This document shows positions 40,237 to 48,710 of a DNA stretch of 64,000 bases, one piece after another. Position numbers and translations under genes: made by a program. Every line of letters starts with the position of its first letter. Position 1 is the stretch's first letter. The notes below the pieces were generated by a model. That model worked only from the letters and a program-made list of their open reading frames with translations, did no database searches and was not told where the DNA came from. The stretch spans positions 33,344 to 97,343 of the forward strand of contig NZ_JACJKB010000008.1 in the NCBI RefSeq assembly GCF_016900375.1, given 5' to 3'. This stretch comes from Collinsella tanakaei (lineage in GTDB: Bacteria; Actinomycetota; Coriobacteriia; Coriobacteriales; Coriobacteriaceae).

Positions 40237-40260
40237 CCCCGCCAGCTGGGCTGACGGGGT
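40231..40260 (-). terminator. Terminator of tRNA-Asn copy 1
   Basis: On the minus strand a 6-bp outer stem (40236-40241 with 40255-40260) and an inner CAGC/GCTG stem precede a run of five T. Confidence 0.85.
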
Positions 40261-40272
40261 ATCAAGTTCTGG

Positions 40273-40344
40273 CTCCTCGAGTAGGACTCGAACCTACAAC
40301 AACGCGGTTAACAGCCGCGGGCTCTACCATTGAGCTATCGAGGA
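40273..40344 (-). tRNA. tRNA-Asn (anticodon GTT), copy 1
   Basis: A 72-base cloverleaf reads on the minus strand: acceptor TCCTCGA pairs with TCGAGGA, with D-arm AGCTCAATGGTAGAGC, anticodon loop CTGTTAACC and T-arm GTAGGTTCGAGTCCTAC. CCA is not encoded. It has its own promoter and terminator, and is identical to the copy at 41191-41262. Confidence 0.96.
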
Positions 40345-40372
40345 ATGTGGTTGCGGCTATGCAACGAAGATT

Positions 40373-40400
40373 AGTATAGCCAAATACCTGCCGTGCGCAA
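40373..40400 (-). promoter_or_regulatory. Promoter of tRNA-Asn copy 1
   Basis: Read on the minus strand, TTGCGC (40395-40400) and TATACT (40373-40378) are spaced by 16 bases. The same boxes and spacing recur at copy 2, which supports a real promoter. Confidence 0.75.
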
Positions 40401-40553
40401 GCCTTTTTTGACGAACTTTTTAGTCGGGACGCCCTCGTGCAGGATCGCTAGGCATGTTGTCGCTTCGAATGCGGGAATGTGAGCCCTTTCTTCGACGGTC
40501 CGCGACAAGTTTAATGGCCGTTCACGCTGCAATGTGGCGTGGCAACACGCTCG

Positions 40554-40958
40554 CTATGAAGCACTCGGCTGCTCCCAGCCTTCTTCCATGCCCGCTATGA
40601 AGTTCTCCACGGTATTCCATCTATACACATCGATGGGAAAAGAGCTTTCTTCCGATGGCGTTCCGATCCAGTATAGAATCACTTTTTCGCCCGCTGCCGG
40701 CAGCTCGGTTGGCATCATGCCTTCAAAGTCTGCCATGCCCTCGGCACCCGCAGCAAGCGCGCTTTGCGCGATGTCCATATCGTCTGGCCACTCAAGGATG
40801 CAAACATTGGCGGATTGACTTTTCCGATCAACCGAGATGATGCGCACGTATTCGTAATGGGCGACCGGCCCGTTCTCTCCACCGCCCGTTTGCGAGCAAC
40901 CAGATAGGGCGGCAAGACAAAGCGTGCAAAACATCGTGGCTACCATGCGAAGAAACAT
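40554..40958 (-). CDS. Small putative lipoprotein
   Basis: This 134-residue protein has a short hydrophobic start and a lipobox-like LSGC (residues 17-20 region, MVATMFCTLCLAALSGC), so it is probably lipid-anchored outside the membrane. The mature part is acidic with no recognised domain. The ATG at 40958 follows AGGAGATTCCTG; the frame is open far upstream, but that part looks non-coding. Codon use is less G/C-biased than in neighbours. The gene sits between two identical tRNA-Asn units on the same strand. The 40401-40553 gap shows nothing else. Confidence 0.65.
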   Translation of the reverse strand: MFLRMVATMFCTLCLAALSGCSQTGGGENGPVAHYEYVRIISVDRKSQSANVCILEWPDDMDIAQSALAAGAEGMADFEGMMPTELPAAGEKVILYWIGTPSEESSFPIDVYRWNTVENFIAGMEEGWEQPSAS

Positions 40959-41149
40959 CAGGAATCTCCTGCCTACATGGCTTTGGATGACGGGACACAG
41001 TATACAGCTTGAAGGTAATGGGATGCTGAGCCTAAGGTGGGCGGACGATCGGCGCGTGCGCCTGCTCGCCACGAATGCCACCATGGGGCAGAGGGGCTGG
41101 ATGAGCACTGTAAAACAATCCCTAGAACGGGGAGAGCGCCCCATCAAAC

Positions 41150-41178
41150 AAAAACCCCGCCAGCTGAGCTGACGGGGC
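41150..41178 (-). terminator. Terminator of tRNA-Asn copy 2
   Basis: The same hairpin as at copy 1 (CCCCG 41155-41159 with CGGGG 41173-41177 plus inner CAGC/GCTG) is followed on the minus strand by a T-rich run. Confidence 0.8.
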
Positions 41179-41190
41179 ATCAAGTTCTGG

Positions 41191-41262
41191 CTCCTCGAGT
41201 AGGACTCGAACCTACAACAACGCGGTTAACAGCCGCGGGCTCTACCATTGAGCTATCGAGGA
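41191..41262 (-). tRNA. tRNA-Asn (anticodon GTT), copy 2
   Basis: This 72-base cloverleaf is identical to copy 1. It is separated from it by about 850 bases that hold one lipoprotein gene. Confidence 0.96.
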
Positions 41263-41291
41263 ATCTCGGTTGCCTGTTCGCAACAAGAAAT

Positions 41292-41319
41292 AGTATAGGC
41301 AAATCCTCGAGCCGCGCAA
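41292..41319 (-). promoter_or_regulatory. Promoter of tRNA-Asn copy 2
   Basis: On the minus strand TTGCGC (41314-41319) and TATACT (41292-41297) are spaced by 16 bases, as at copy 1, although the spacer sequence differs. Confidence 0.75.
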
Positions 41320-41341
41320 GAGGCAATTTCGGGGACTTTTT

Positions 41342-41372
41342 TATGACACTGGGCCCCGTCCTAACTGTCATG
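41342..41372. repeat. 31-bp palindromic repeat, TGACA/TGTCA family
   Basis: The unit reads TATGACACTGGGCCCC at the start and ends AACTGTCATG. The remaining spacer to 41622 holds a possible TATAAG box near 41464 but no recognised structure. Confidence 0.8.
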
Positions 41373-41622
41373 CTCGATGCGGCTGTCCGCTTCATCCGGT
41401 TGCAGCCGAATTACGACCATACAGCGGGAGAAACGCATAAAGAACAGCTAATGCTGGTATCTATAAGACCATACCGGACCACGGTTTGCGGGCACCCCGC
41501 CAGGGATGTCCGCTTCTTGCGAGGAAGCTCGGCATCGCCGGCTTCCGTGCGATGTAGGGGCGCCGTTCAGGCGCGGGCTTAAGGGCCACGCGTCCCGGCA
41601 GTAATCGAAGCGAGGTCATGCA

Positions 41623-42714
41623 ATGAAGCGTTGGCAGAAACTTCTGGACGAGAGCTATCGCAGCCTGTCCGACCTGAAAGAGCCTCTGGGGATCAGCGAC
41701 GAGCGCTACGCCGAGCTCGCGCCCTTCGAGGAGAACTATCCGATCCTCGTCACTCCGTATTACTTGCGTCTCATGAACCGTCTCGATGCGGACGATCCCA
41801 TCAAGAAGATGGTCGTGCCCGACCTGAGCGTCCCGGCGACCATCGATGCCGAGGCCGGCAAGAACACCGAGTCGGTCATCCAGGGCGGCCAGCACAAGTA
41901 CCAGAAGTCCGTGCTGATCATCTCCAACAATCAGGCCCTCGGCTACGCGCGCCATTGCTATCGCCGCGACTTTGCGCGCCTCGATGAGGACGAGGCGTCG
42001 CTGCGCATCCCCAAGCTCGCCGAGTACATCGGCGACCACCCCGAGATCGACAACATCTCGGTGTCCGGCGGCGATGCCTTCCTGAACACCAACGAGCGCA
42101 TCGGCGAGTACCTGAAGGCGTTCGCGTTCCTGCCGAACGTCGACTACATCCGCTTTACCACGAGCGTTCCCGCGACCTTCCCGCAGCGCATCACCGAGGA
42201 CGACGGCGAGCTGCTCGCGCTCCTTGCGCGCTACGCCAAGGCGAAGGCCATCATCGTCGTCACGCAGTTCAACCATCCGCGCGAGATCACGGAAGAGGCG
42301 TACACCGCCATCCGCCTGCTGCGCGAGGCTGGCTGCACGGTCCGCAACGAGGGCGTCCTCCTGCGCGGCGTGAACGACGATGCCAAGACCCTGCGCGAGC
42401 TCATGACCGGTCTCGTTTCCATCGGCGTGGTGCCCTACTACCTGTATCAGTGCCGCGTTCCCGCCGGGTTCGAGGACCATCTGCAGGTGCCGCTCGCCGA
42501 GGGCATCCGCATCGTGGGCGAGGCCAAGGCGCAGATGAGCGGCATGGCCAACAGCTTCCGCTACATCATGAGCCACCGCTTGGGCAAGGTGCAGATGGTC
42601 GGCTTCATCGACGACGGCCGCGCCGCCTTCAAGGTGCACAGCGCCCGCGACGAGAAGTACCAGGGCCGCATCTTCTTCGAGCAGCTTGCCGACGATCAAG
42701 TCTGGCTCGACTAG
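41623..42714 (+). CDS. KamA-like (lysine 2,3-aminomutase family) protein lacking two radical-SAM cysteines
   Basis: This 363-residue protein matches the KamA family along its length: a family N-terminus (TPYYLRLMNRLDADDPIKK), SVSGGDAFLN for the SAM-binding GGD segment, TTSVPATFPQRIT and GVVPYYLYQCRVPAG. In active members a CxxxCxxC motif binds the [4Fe-4S] cluster. Here the positions are Ala105, Ala109 and Cys112 (ALGYARHC). The C-terminal PLP-lysine region of true aminomutases is also not visible. The protein is therefore probably not a normal radical SAM enzyme. GCGAGG precedes the ATG. It is a single gene with its own terminator. The open frame is intact, which argues for a retained non-canonical role. 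Confidence 0.82.
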   Translation: MKRWQKLLDESYRSLSDLKEPLGISDERYAELAPFEENYPILVTPYYLRLMNRLDADDPIKKMVVPDLSVPATIDAEAGKNTESVIQGGQHKYQKSVLIISNNQALGYARHCYRRDFARLDEDEASLRIPKLAEYIGDHPEIDNISVSGGDAFLNTNERIGEYLKAFAFLPNVDYIRFTTSVPATFPQRITEDDGELLALLARYAKAKAIIVVTQFNHPREITEEAYTAIRLLREAGCTVRNEGVLLRGVNDDAKTLRELMTGLVSIGVVPYYLYQCRVPAGFEDHLQVPLAEGIRIVGEAKAQMSGMANSFRYIMSHRLGKVQMVGFIDDGRAAFKVHSARDEKYQGRIFFEQLADDQVWLD

Positions 42715-42755
42715 GAACAGGCCGATACGCCGCCGAACCCATAGGTTGACAGGAG

Positions 42756-42789
42756 CGAGGGGACGCACGCGAGGCGTCCCCTCGTCTTG
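42756..42789 (+). terminator. Intrinsic terminator of the KamA-like gene
   Basis: An 11-bp stem (42756-42766 with 42774-42784) is followed by TCTTGT. Confidence 0.75.
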
Positions 42790-42800
42790 TACGGGCGAAA

Positions 42801-42833
42801 TGTCCGAAAACATCTCCGTCCTGAAAGTGGACA
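42801..42833. repeat. 33-bp repeat unit, TGTCC family (inverted)
   Basis: A solo copy in the reverse orientation, containing AAAACATCTCCGTCCTG, lies just after the terminator. Confidence 0.85.
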
Positions 42834-42959
42834 TGGGGGAGATGTGGACGAATCGTGGCGGGGCGGATGGGGACATGCGCGTTTCCTGCCGTTTGCGGGG
42901 GATTATATGCAGCTGACGAAATCTTTTATTCAGTCAGGCGTCTCGACGACGGGCGCGGC

Positions 42960-43072
42960 TATACTGAGTTTCGACCTTTAAGCGCGTACGAGATACCGCA
43001 AGGAGCAACATAAAAGCTGTTCTCAGCTCTTTCCTGTGGATGTCTCGCCGTGCGCGGTCGGGCATCTTTTTT
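42960..43072 (+). promoter_or_regulatory. pyr operon leader with terminator-like hairpin
   Basis: A TATACT -10-like box at 42960-42965 starts the leader. AAGGAG and a short AGCTG/CAGCT hairpin follow. Then a GATG...CATC hairpin (43039-43066) with a GCCG/CGGT inner stem leads into six T. The layout fits attenuation, and pyrR comes directly after. The PyrR-binding loop consensus known from Bacillus was not recognised. Confidence 0.55.
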
Positions 43073-43122
43073 CATGTGCGGCCAGGTTCTGCCTGCCGCC
43101 CCTACCTAAGGGAAGGAGTTTG

Positions 43123-43707
43123 ATGAGCACGTCTTCACCCAAGGCAGTCATCATGGACGAGGCTGCGGTCTCGCGCGCGATGACGCGTATCGCGCACGAG
43201 ATTCTCGAGCGCAACGAGGGCTGCGAGAACCTTGCCGTCGTCGGCATCGTGACCCGCGGCGACCTGCTCGCCAAGGAGCTCGTGGAGCGCATCAAGGAGA
43301 TCGAGGGGGTGGATGTTCCCCTGGGCAGCCTCGATATCAGCTTCTACCGCGATGACTTCTTGACCCACTTCTCGCCGGAGGTCCACGCCACGAACATCCC
43401 CTTCGATGTCGATGGCAAGCGCATCGTGCTGGTCGACGACATCCTCTACACGGGCCGCACCATCCGCTGCGCGCTCGACGCCATCATGGACCTCGGTCGT
43501 CCTTCCCGTGTCGAGCTGGCGGTGCTGGTCGATCGCGGCCATCGCGAGCTGCCCATCTGCCCCGATTTCGTGGGCAAGAACGTTCCGTCCTCCCATGAGG
43601 AGAACGTCCGCCTGTACCTCAAGGATGTCGATGGCCGCACGGCCGTCGAGATCACGGAAGTCGCGGCTGGCGCCCACGTCGGCTCCGCGCCGCTGGGAGG
43701 GGAGTAG
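43123..43707 (+). CDS. pyrR: Pyrimidine operon regulator / uracil phosphoribosyltransferase
   Basis: This 194-residue PRTase-fold protein senses UMP and represses pyr genes by binding leader RNA; it also has weak UPRTase activity. The PRPP-binding motif is [18 protein letters not shown] near residues 103-120. [10 protein letters not shown] and [15 protein letters not shown] near 55-75 are family-typical. ATG 43123 follows GGAAGGAG; the frame is open upstream into the leader hairpin. It is the first gene of the pyr cluster. Confidence 0.93.
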   Translation: MSTSSPKAVIMDEAAVSRAMTRIAHEILERNEGCENLAVVGIVTRGDLLAKELVERIKEIEGVDVPLGSLDISFYRDDFLTHFSPEVHATNIPFDVDGKRIVLVDDILYTGRTIRCALDAIMDLGRPSRVELAVLVDRGHRELPICPDFVGKNVPSSHEENVRLYLKDVDGRTAVEITEVAAGAHVGSAPLGGE

Positions 43708-43712
43708 CACCC

Positions 43713-44657
43713 ATGGCTTTCAATCATAAGCACCTGATCGATATCACGGAGTACTCCGATACCGATCTTATGACCATCCTCGAGACGGCCAAGGCCTTCT
43801 CGCAGGTGAACGAGCGCGCCATCAAGAAGGTTCCCACGCTCAAGGGCAAGACGATCGTCAACATGTTCAACGAGCCGTCCACCCGTACCCGCAGCTCCTT
43901 CGAGCTCGCCGAGAAGCGCCTGTCCGCCGACACCCTGAACTTCGGCGGCTCCTCGACCTCCACGGTCAAGGGCGAGAGCCTCATCGACACGGTCATGACG
44001 CTCAACTCCTACAAGATCGACATGATCGTCGTGCGCGACAAGCACGCCGGCGCGCCCTACATGATCACCCAGTCCAGCCCGGTTTCGGTCATCGACGCCG
44101 GCGACGGCAAGCACGGCCATCCCACCCAGGCCCTGCTTGACCTGTACTCCATCTGGGAGCGCAAGCACGACTTCAACGGCCTGAAGGTCGGCATCGTGGG
44201 CGACATCGCGCACTCCCGCGTGTGCGGCTCGCTCATCCCCGCCCTGAAGATCATGGGCGCCGAGGTCACCATCGTGGCCCCCGGCACGCTCATTCCCGCC
44301 TGCCCGGAGGTCCTGGGCGCCGATCACGTGAGCTACTGCCTGGACGATGTCCTGCCCGAGCTCGACGTCGTCTACATGCTCCGCATCCAGCGCGAGCGCC
44401 TCGAGGGCGCGCCGTTCCCGAGCCTGCGCGAGTACCATCAGCTCTTCGGCCTCACCAAGAAGCGCGAGCACCTGATGAAGCCGGACGCGATCATCTGCCA
44501 CCCCGGCCCGATCAACCGCGGCGTGGAGTTCGATTCCTACATGGCCGACCATCCCGAGCGCTCGGTCATCCTGGACCAGGTCTATGCGGGCATCTGCGTG
44601 CGCATGGCCGCCCTGTATCTGCTGCTTGGAGGTGCCGATAATGGCCTTGCTTCTTAA
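43713..44657 (+). CDS. pyrB: Aspartate carbamoyltransferase catalytic subunit
   Basis: This 314-residue enzyme joins carbamoyl phosphate and aspartate. FNEPSTRTRSSFELAEKRL near residues 50-68 carries the carbamoyl-phosphate site. DAGDGKHGHPTQALLDLYSI near 128-147 and HPGPINRGVEF near 264-274 complete the active site. No regulatory pyrI is adjacent. It begins 6 bases after pyrR and overlaps pyrC by 17 bases. Confidence 0.96.
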   Translation: MAFNHKHLIDITEYSDTDLMTILETAKAFSQVNERAIKKVPTLKGKTIVNMFNEPSTRTRSSFELAEKRLSADTLNFGGSSTSTVKGESLIDTVMTLNSYKIDMIVVRDKHAGAPYMITQSSPVSVIDAGDGKHGHPTQALLDLYSIWERKHDFNGLKVGIVGDIAHSRVCGSLIPALKIMGAEVTIVAPGTLIPACPEVLGADHVSYCLDDVLPELDVVYMLRIQRERLEGAPFPSLREYHQLFGLTKKREHLMKPDAIICHPGPINRGVEFDSYMADHPERSVILDQVYAGICVRMAALYLLLGGADNGLAS

Positions 44658-45930
44658 GAACGCCCATATCGTCGATCCCGCTGCCGGCATCGACGGAGTC
44701 GCTGACGTGCTCATCGACGGCGAACGCATCGCGCAGGTGGGGGAGGGCATCGACGCCGCTGGCGCCGAGGTCATCGACCTCACCGGCAAGTATCTCGTTC
44801 CCGGCCTCGTGGACATGCATGTCCACCTGCGCGAGCCGGGCTACGAGCACAAGGAGGACATCGAGAGCGGCACGCGTGCCGCCGCGCACGGTGGCTTCAC
44901 CGGCGTGTGCTCGATGCCCAACACCGATCCGGTGACCGATAACGGCGTGACGATCGAGTACGTGAAGTCCGTCGCCGCCGCGAAGGGCCACTGCCGCGTG
45001 TACCCTGCGGGCGCCATGACCAAGGGCCTCAAGGGCGAGATCATCTCCGAGATGGGCGACATGGTCGCCCACGGCTGCGTCGCGTTCACCGACGACGGCC
45101 GCGGCGTTCAGGGCGCCGGCATGCTGCGCCGCGCCATGGACTACGGCAAGATGTTCGGCAAGACCTTCATGAGCCACTGCCAGGACGAGGACCTCGTGGG
45201 TGACGGCATGGTCAACGAGGGCGTCGCCTCCACGCGCCTGGGCCTGCTCGGCTGGCCGGCGGTCGGCGAGGAGATCCAGATCGCCCGCGACATCGCCATC
45301 GCCGAGCTCACCGGCGCCAAGCTGCACATCCAGCACATCTCGACCGCCCACGGCATCGAGCTCGTGCGCGAGGCCAAGGCCAAGGGCCTGCCCGTGACCT
45401 GCGAGGCCACCCCGCACCACATGTTCCTCACCGAGGACGCCATCACCGGCACCTACGACACCTGCCTCAAGGTGAATCCGCCGCTGCGCACCGCCGACGA
45501 TGCCGCCGCGCTCGTCGAGGCCGTTGCCGACGGCACCGTGGATGCCATCGCGACCGATCACGCCCCGCACGCCGATTGGGAGAAGTCCCGAGAGTTCGAG
45601 CTCGCTCCCTTCGGCATGACCGGCCTGGAGACCTCGCTCGGCCTCGTGCTGACGAACCTCGTCAAGACCGGCAAGATCGGCTACGACCGCATGGTCGAGC
45701 TCATGGCCATCGGCCCGCGCCGCATCCTCGGCCTGGAGCAGGTCACCATCGCCGCCGGCTCGCTCGCCGACATCACCGTCTTCGATCCCGAGGCCACCTG
45801 GACGGTGGACGAGGCCGACTTCGAGAGCCAGGCCAAGAACTCGGGCTTCAAGGGTGCCGAGCTCACCGGCCGTGCCACGGACGTGTTCGTGGGCGGCGTG
45901 GCGACGATGCGCGACGGCGTCGTCTGCTAA
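44641..45930 (+). CDS. pyrC: Dihydroorotase
   Basis: This 429-residue amidohydrolase closes carbamoyl-aspartate to dihydroorotate. Metal ligands are in DMHVHLREPGYEHKEDIESG near residues 58-77, in later His residues (SHCQDED, QHIST) and in ATDHAPH near 303-309. ATG 44641 was chosen because GGAGGT precedes it at 7 bases inside the end of pyrB. The overlap suggests coupled translation. Class I (PyrC type with long sequence) features are present. Confidence 0.95.
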   Translation: MALLLKNAHIVDPAAGIDGVADVLIDGERIAQVGEGIDAAGAEVIDLTGKYLVPGLVDMHVHLREPGYEHKEDIESGTRAAAHGGFTGVCSMPNTDPVTDNGVTIEYVKSVAAAKGHCRVYPAGAMTKGLKGEIISEMGDMVAHGCVAFTDDGRGVQGAGMLRRAMDYGKMFGKTFMSHCQDEDLVGDGMVNEGVASTRLGLLGWPAVGEEIQIARDIAIAELTGAKLHIQHISTAHGIELVREAKAKGLPVTCEATPHHMFLTEDAITGTYDTCLKVNPPLRTADDAAALVEAVADGTVDAIATDHAPHADWEKSREFELAPFGMTGLETSLGLVLTNLVKTGKIGYDRMVELMAIGPRRILGLEQVTIAAGSLADITVFDPEATWTVDEADFESQAKNSGFKGAELTGRATDVFVGGVATMRDGVVC

Positions 45931-45990
45931 CATAGCTTTTGAGGGTGCCGCCCGGCGCTGCATGCTGCCGGAGTGCCCATAGGCAACACC

Positions 45991-46040
45991 GCGGGCCGCT
46001 CGTCCCCCTTTCGCTTCGGCGGAAAGGGGCCGCGGCCCGC
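45991..46040. other. Strong hairpin between pyrC and pyrK
   Basis: GCGGGCCGC (45991-45999) pairs with the complement ending at 46040, and CCCCTTTC pairs with GAAAGGGG inside. No T run follows. It may stabilise or process the operon mRNA rather than end it. Confidence 0.6.
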
Positions 46041-46080
46041 TTGCGTACTGCAGAGATCCAACCGAGGAGAGGAACAGCGT

Positions 46081-46875
46081 ATGCCCCAACCTTCTTCCGC
46101 GCGGCTGCATGAGTTCAGGGTCGTCTCGAACGACAAGATCGCCCAGGGCATCTTCTCGCTCGTCATCGAGGCCCCGGCTCTCGCCTCCGCCATCAAGCCC
46201 GGCCAGTTCATGAACTTCGATGTGCCCGGCAACGCCCAGTCGCTGCTGCGCATCCCGCTGTCTTACGCGCGCGCCGACGAGGGCACCGGCACGGTCGAGG
46301 TCTGGTATGCCGTCGTGGGCGACGGCACGCGTCGCCTTTCGGCCATGAAGCCGGGCGACTACTCCACGGTGCTCGGCCCGGGTGGTCATGGCTGGACTGT
46401 TCCCGAGGGCTGTTCCCGCGCGCTGCTCGTGGGCGGCGGCATTGGCGTTCCGCCCCTCGTTCCGCTGGCGGCCGCGCTGAGGAGCGTGGGCATCCCGTTC
46501 GATGTCTGCCTTGGCGCCAAGAGCGCCGATGTGCTCGTCGGCGAGTCCGAGCTCGACGCCCTCGGTGCCGAGCGCATCGAGGTCGCCACCGACGACGGCA
46601 CCGAGGGCCGTCACGGCTTCGTGACCGACGTCGCCACCGAGCTGCTCGAGCAGGGCGCCTACGGCTACGTGGCGACCTGCGGCCCCGGCATCATGATGCA
46701 AAAGGTGGCTGAGGCTGCTGTCGGTGCGGGCGTGTACTGCGAGGCCTCGCTCGAGCGCATGATGAGCTGCGGCTTCGGCGCCTGCAACACGTGCAACGTC
46801 GAGACGACCGAGGGTATGAAGGGCGCCTGCATGTGCGGCCCCGTGTTCGATGCGAGCAAGGTGGTGGTCTGGTGA
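46081..46875 (+). CDS. pyrK: Dihydroorotate dehydrogenase electron-transfer subunit
   Basis: This 264-residue ferredoxin-reductase-like protein passes electrons from PyrD to NAD+. It has an FAD-binding barrel (LLRIPLSYARAD near residues 57-68), a nucleotide-binding domain (LLVGGGIGVPPLVPLAAAL near 115-133) and a C-terminal [2Fe-2S] site in MSCGFGACNTC...GACMCGPVF. ATG 46081 follows GAGGAGAGGAA. It overlaps pyrD by four bases (GTGA). Confidence 0.94.
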   Translation: MPQPSSARLHEFRVVSNDKIAQGIFSLVIEAPALASAIKPGQFMNFDVPGNAQSLLRIPLSYARADEGTGTVEVWYAVVGDGTRRLSAMKPGDYSTVLGPGGHGWTVPEGCSRALLVGGGIGVPPLVPLAAALRSVGIPFDVCLGAKSADVLVGESELDALGAERIEVATDDGTEGRHGFVTDVATELLEQGAYGYVATCGPGIMMQKVAEAAVGAGVYCEASLERMMSCGFGACNTCNVETTEGMKGACMCGPVFDASKVVVW

Positions 46876-47795
46876 GCCAGGTGAGCATGGCCGTCGACTT
46901 CGGCGGCATCAAGATGAAGAATCCCATCAATACGGCTGCCGGCACGTTCGGCCAGGGATGGCAGTTCGAGCCGTTCATCAACGTGAGCGACCTGGGCGCC
47001 ATCACCACGAAGGGCTGCGCCGCCGAGCCGTGGCCGGGCAACCCCGCTCCGCGCATGTGCGAGATCCCCGGCGGCATGATGAACTCCGTGGGCCTGCAGA
47101 ACCCCGGCGTCCGCGGTTTTGCCGAGGAGTCCGGCGAGTACCTGGCCGACCTCACCGCTAAGGGCACGCAGGTCATCTGCCAGGTCGCCGGCCACTCCAC
47201 CGAGGAGTACGTCCGCGCGCTCGAGCTGTTCTGCGAGCTGTGCCCCTGGGCCGCCGGCTTCGAGATCAACGTGAGCTGCCCGAATATCGCCGCGGGTGGC
47301 GCCGCGTGCGGCTCGACGCCTGCGGGCGCCGCCGAGGTCATGCGCGCCTGCCGAAAGGTCACCGACAAGCCGCTGCTCGTCAAGATGGCCCCGGTCAATG
47401 TGGCCGAGATCGCCCGCGCCCTCGAGGCGGAGGGCGCCGACGGCCTTTCGGTGATCAACTCCATCTCGGGCATGGCCATCGACGTCCACACCAGGCGCTC
47501 GCGTCTGTCCAAGCCCACGGGCGGTATGTCGGGCCCGCTGTGCCACCACATCGCCGTGCGCATGGTCTGGGAGGTCGCCAACGCCGTCGACCTGCCCATC
47601 AACGGCGTGGGCGGCGTCATGACCGGCGAGGACGCGGCCGAGTTCATCCTTGCCGGCGCGACCTGCGTCTCGGTCGGCATGGCCAACTTCAACGACCCCA
47701 CCTCCTCGGTTCGCATCCTGCACGAGCTCGAGGAGTGGGCCGAAAGCCAGGGCGTGTCCGACATCAACGAGCTCAGGGGGGCCGTCATATGCTAG
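46872..47795 (+). CDS. pyrD: Dihydroorotate dehydrogenase, NAD-linked catalytic subunit (type 1B)
   Basis: This 307-residue FMN-barrel enzyme oxidises dihydroorotate to orotate with PyrK. KNPINTAAGTFGQG near residues 17-30, FEINVSCPNIAAGG near 130-143 and NGVGGVMTGEDAAEFI near 246-261 match PyrDB. The GTG start at 46872 overlaps the pyrK stop and is preceded by AAGGTGG; an in-frame ATG lies five codons later. It overlaps pyrF by seven bases. Confidence 0.94.
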   Translation: MSQVSMAVDFGGIKMKNPINTAAGTFGQGWQFEPFINVSDLGAITTKGCAAEPWPGNPAPRMCEIPGGMMNSVGLQNPGVRGFAEESGEYLADLTAKGTQVICQVAGHSTEEYVRALELFCELCPWAAGFEINVSCPNIAAGGAACGSTPAGAAEVMRACRKVTDKPLLVKMAPVNVAEIARALEAEGADGLSVINSISGMAIDVHTRRSRLSKPTGGMSGPLCHHIAVRMVWEVANAVDLPINGVGGVMTGEDAAEFILAGATCVSVGMANFNDPTSSVRILHELEEWAESQGVSDINELRGAVIC

Positions 47796-48508
47796 AGACC
47801 GATGCGCGCGAGCGCGTGATCGTCGCCATCGACTGCGGGCGCGAGCGCGCCCTCGAGCTGGCCGACGCGCTTTCAGGCCATGCTTGCTGGCTCAAGGTCG
47901 GCATGACGCTCTTCTACGCCGAGGGCCCCGCCATCGTGCGCGAGATTCGCGAGCGCGGCTTCAAGGTGTTCTTGGACCTCAAGCTCCATGACATCCCGCA
48001 TCAGGTGCGCGGCGCCGCCGAGGCAGCCGCGTCCACGGGCGCCGACCTGCTGACCGTCCATGGTCTCGGCGCGGGTCCCATGATGGCCGCCGCCGTCGAG
48101 GGCGCCGCTGCCGCCGCCGGCGATGGCGAGCGCGCCAAGGTGATCGCCGTCACGGTGCTCACGAGCATGGACCAGCAGGCGCTCGATTCCATCGGCGTCG
48201 ACGCCCCGGTGGCCGACGAGGCCGACCGTCTGGCGCGGCTCGCGCGCGATAACGGTATCGACGGCGTCGTGTGCTCTCCGCAGGAAGCGACCCGCATGCG
48301 TGAACTTCTAGGTGAGGATGCGCTCATCGTCACGCCGGGCGTTCGTCCCGCCGGCGCAGCCCTCGGCGACCAGAGCCGCGTGGCCACGCCCGCTGCCGCT
48401 ATCGCTGGCGGCGCGAGCCATATCGTGGTCGGCAGGCCTATTACCAGTGCAGATGACCCGGTAGCGGCCTTCGAGGCCATCGTCGCCGAGCTTGTCGAGC
48501 AGGCTTAG
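47789..48508 (+). CDS. pyrF: Orotidine-5'-phosphate decarboxylase
   Basis: This 239-residue barrel enzyme makes UMP. VIVAIDCGRERALELAD near residues 10-26 and the catalytic FLDLKLHDIPHQV near 56-68 (the Asp-x-Lys-x-x-Asp signature) are clear. The phosphate-binding end TPGVRPAG and VVGRPITSADDP is present. ATG 47789 follows AGGGGGG and overlaps pyrD. It is the last gene of the cluster. pyrE and the carbamoyl-phosphate synthase genes are not in the window. A GGGGCGGCG hairpin at 48514-48542 follows without a T run. Confidence 0.95.
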   Translation: MLETDARERVIVAIDCGRERALELADALSGHACWLKVGMTLFYAEGPAIVREIRERGFKVFLDLKLHDIPHQVRGAAEAAASTGADLLTVHGLGAGPMMAAAVEGAAAAAGDGERAKVIAVTVLTSMDQQALDSIGVDAPVADEADRLARLARDNGIDGVVCSPQEATRMRELLGEDALIVTPGVRPAGAALGDQSRVATPAAAIAGGASHIVVGRPITSADDPVAAFEAIVAELVEQA

Positions 48509-48600
48509 CGCACGGGGCGGCGCGGGCATCCCTCGCCGCCCCCGGTCGCGTACGTTCTATGGAGCGCGTGACCGTTTGTCGTATCTTCCTGCGGTTTTGC

Positions 48601-48629
48601 TTGAAACTTGCAGGAACATCGACTAAGGT
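48601..48629 (+). promoter_or_regulatory. Putative promoter of mihF-gmk-rpoZ
   Basis: TTGAAA (48601-48606) and TAAGGT (48624-48629) are spaced by 17 bases, a good sigma-70 match, about 80 bases before mihF. Confidence 0.55.
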
Positions 48630-48710
48630 AGTTCCGCGCGTGCACGAAAACCACTGGTCTACGTGCGCAGACGCGTAGAATCATATGTAAACCTACGTAT
48701 TGGAGGTATC

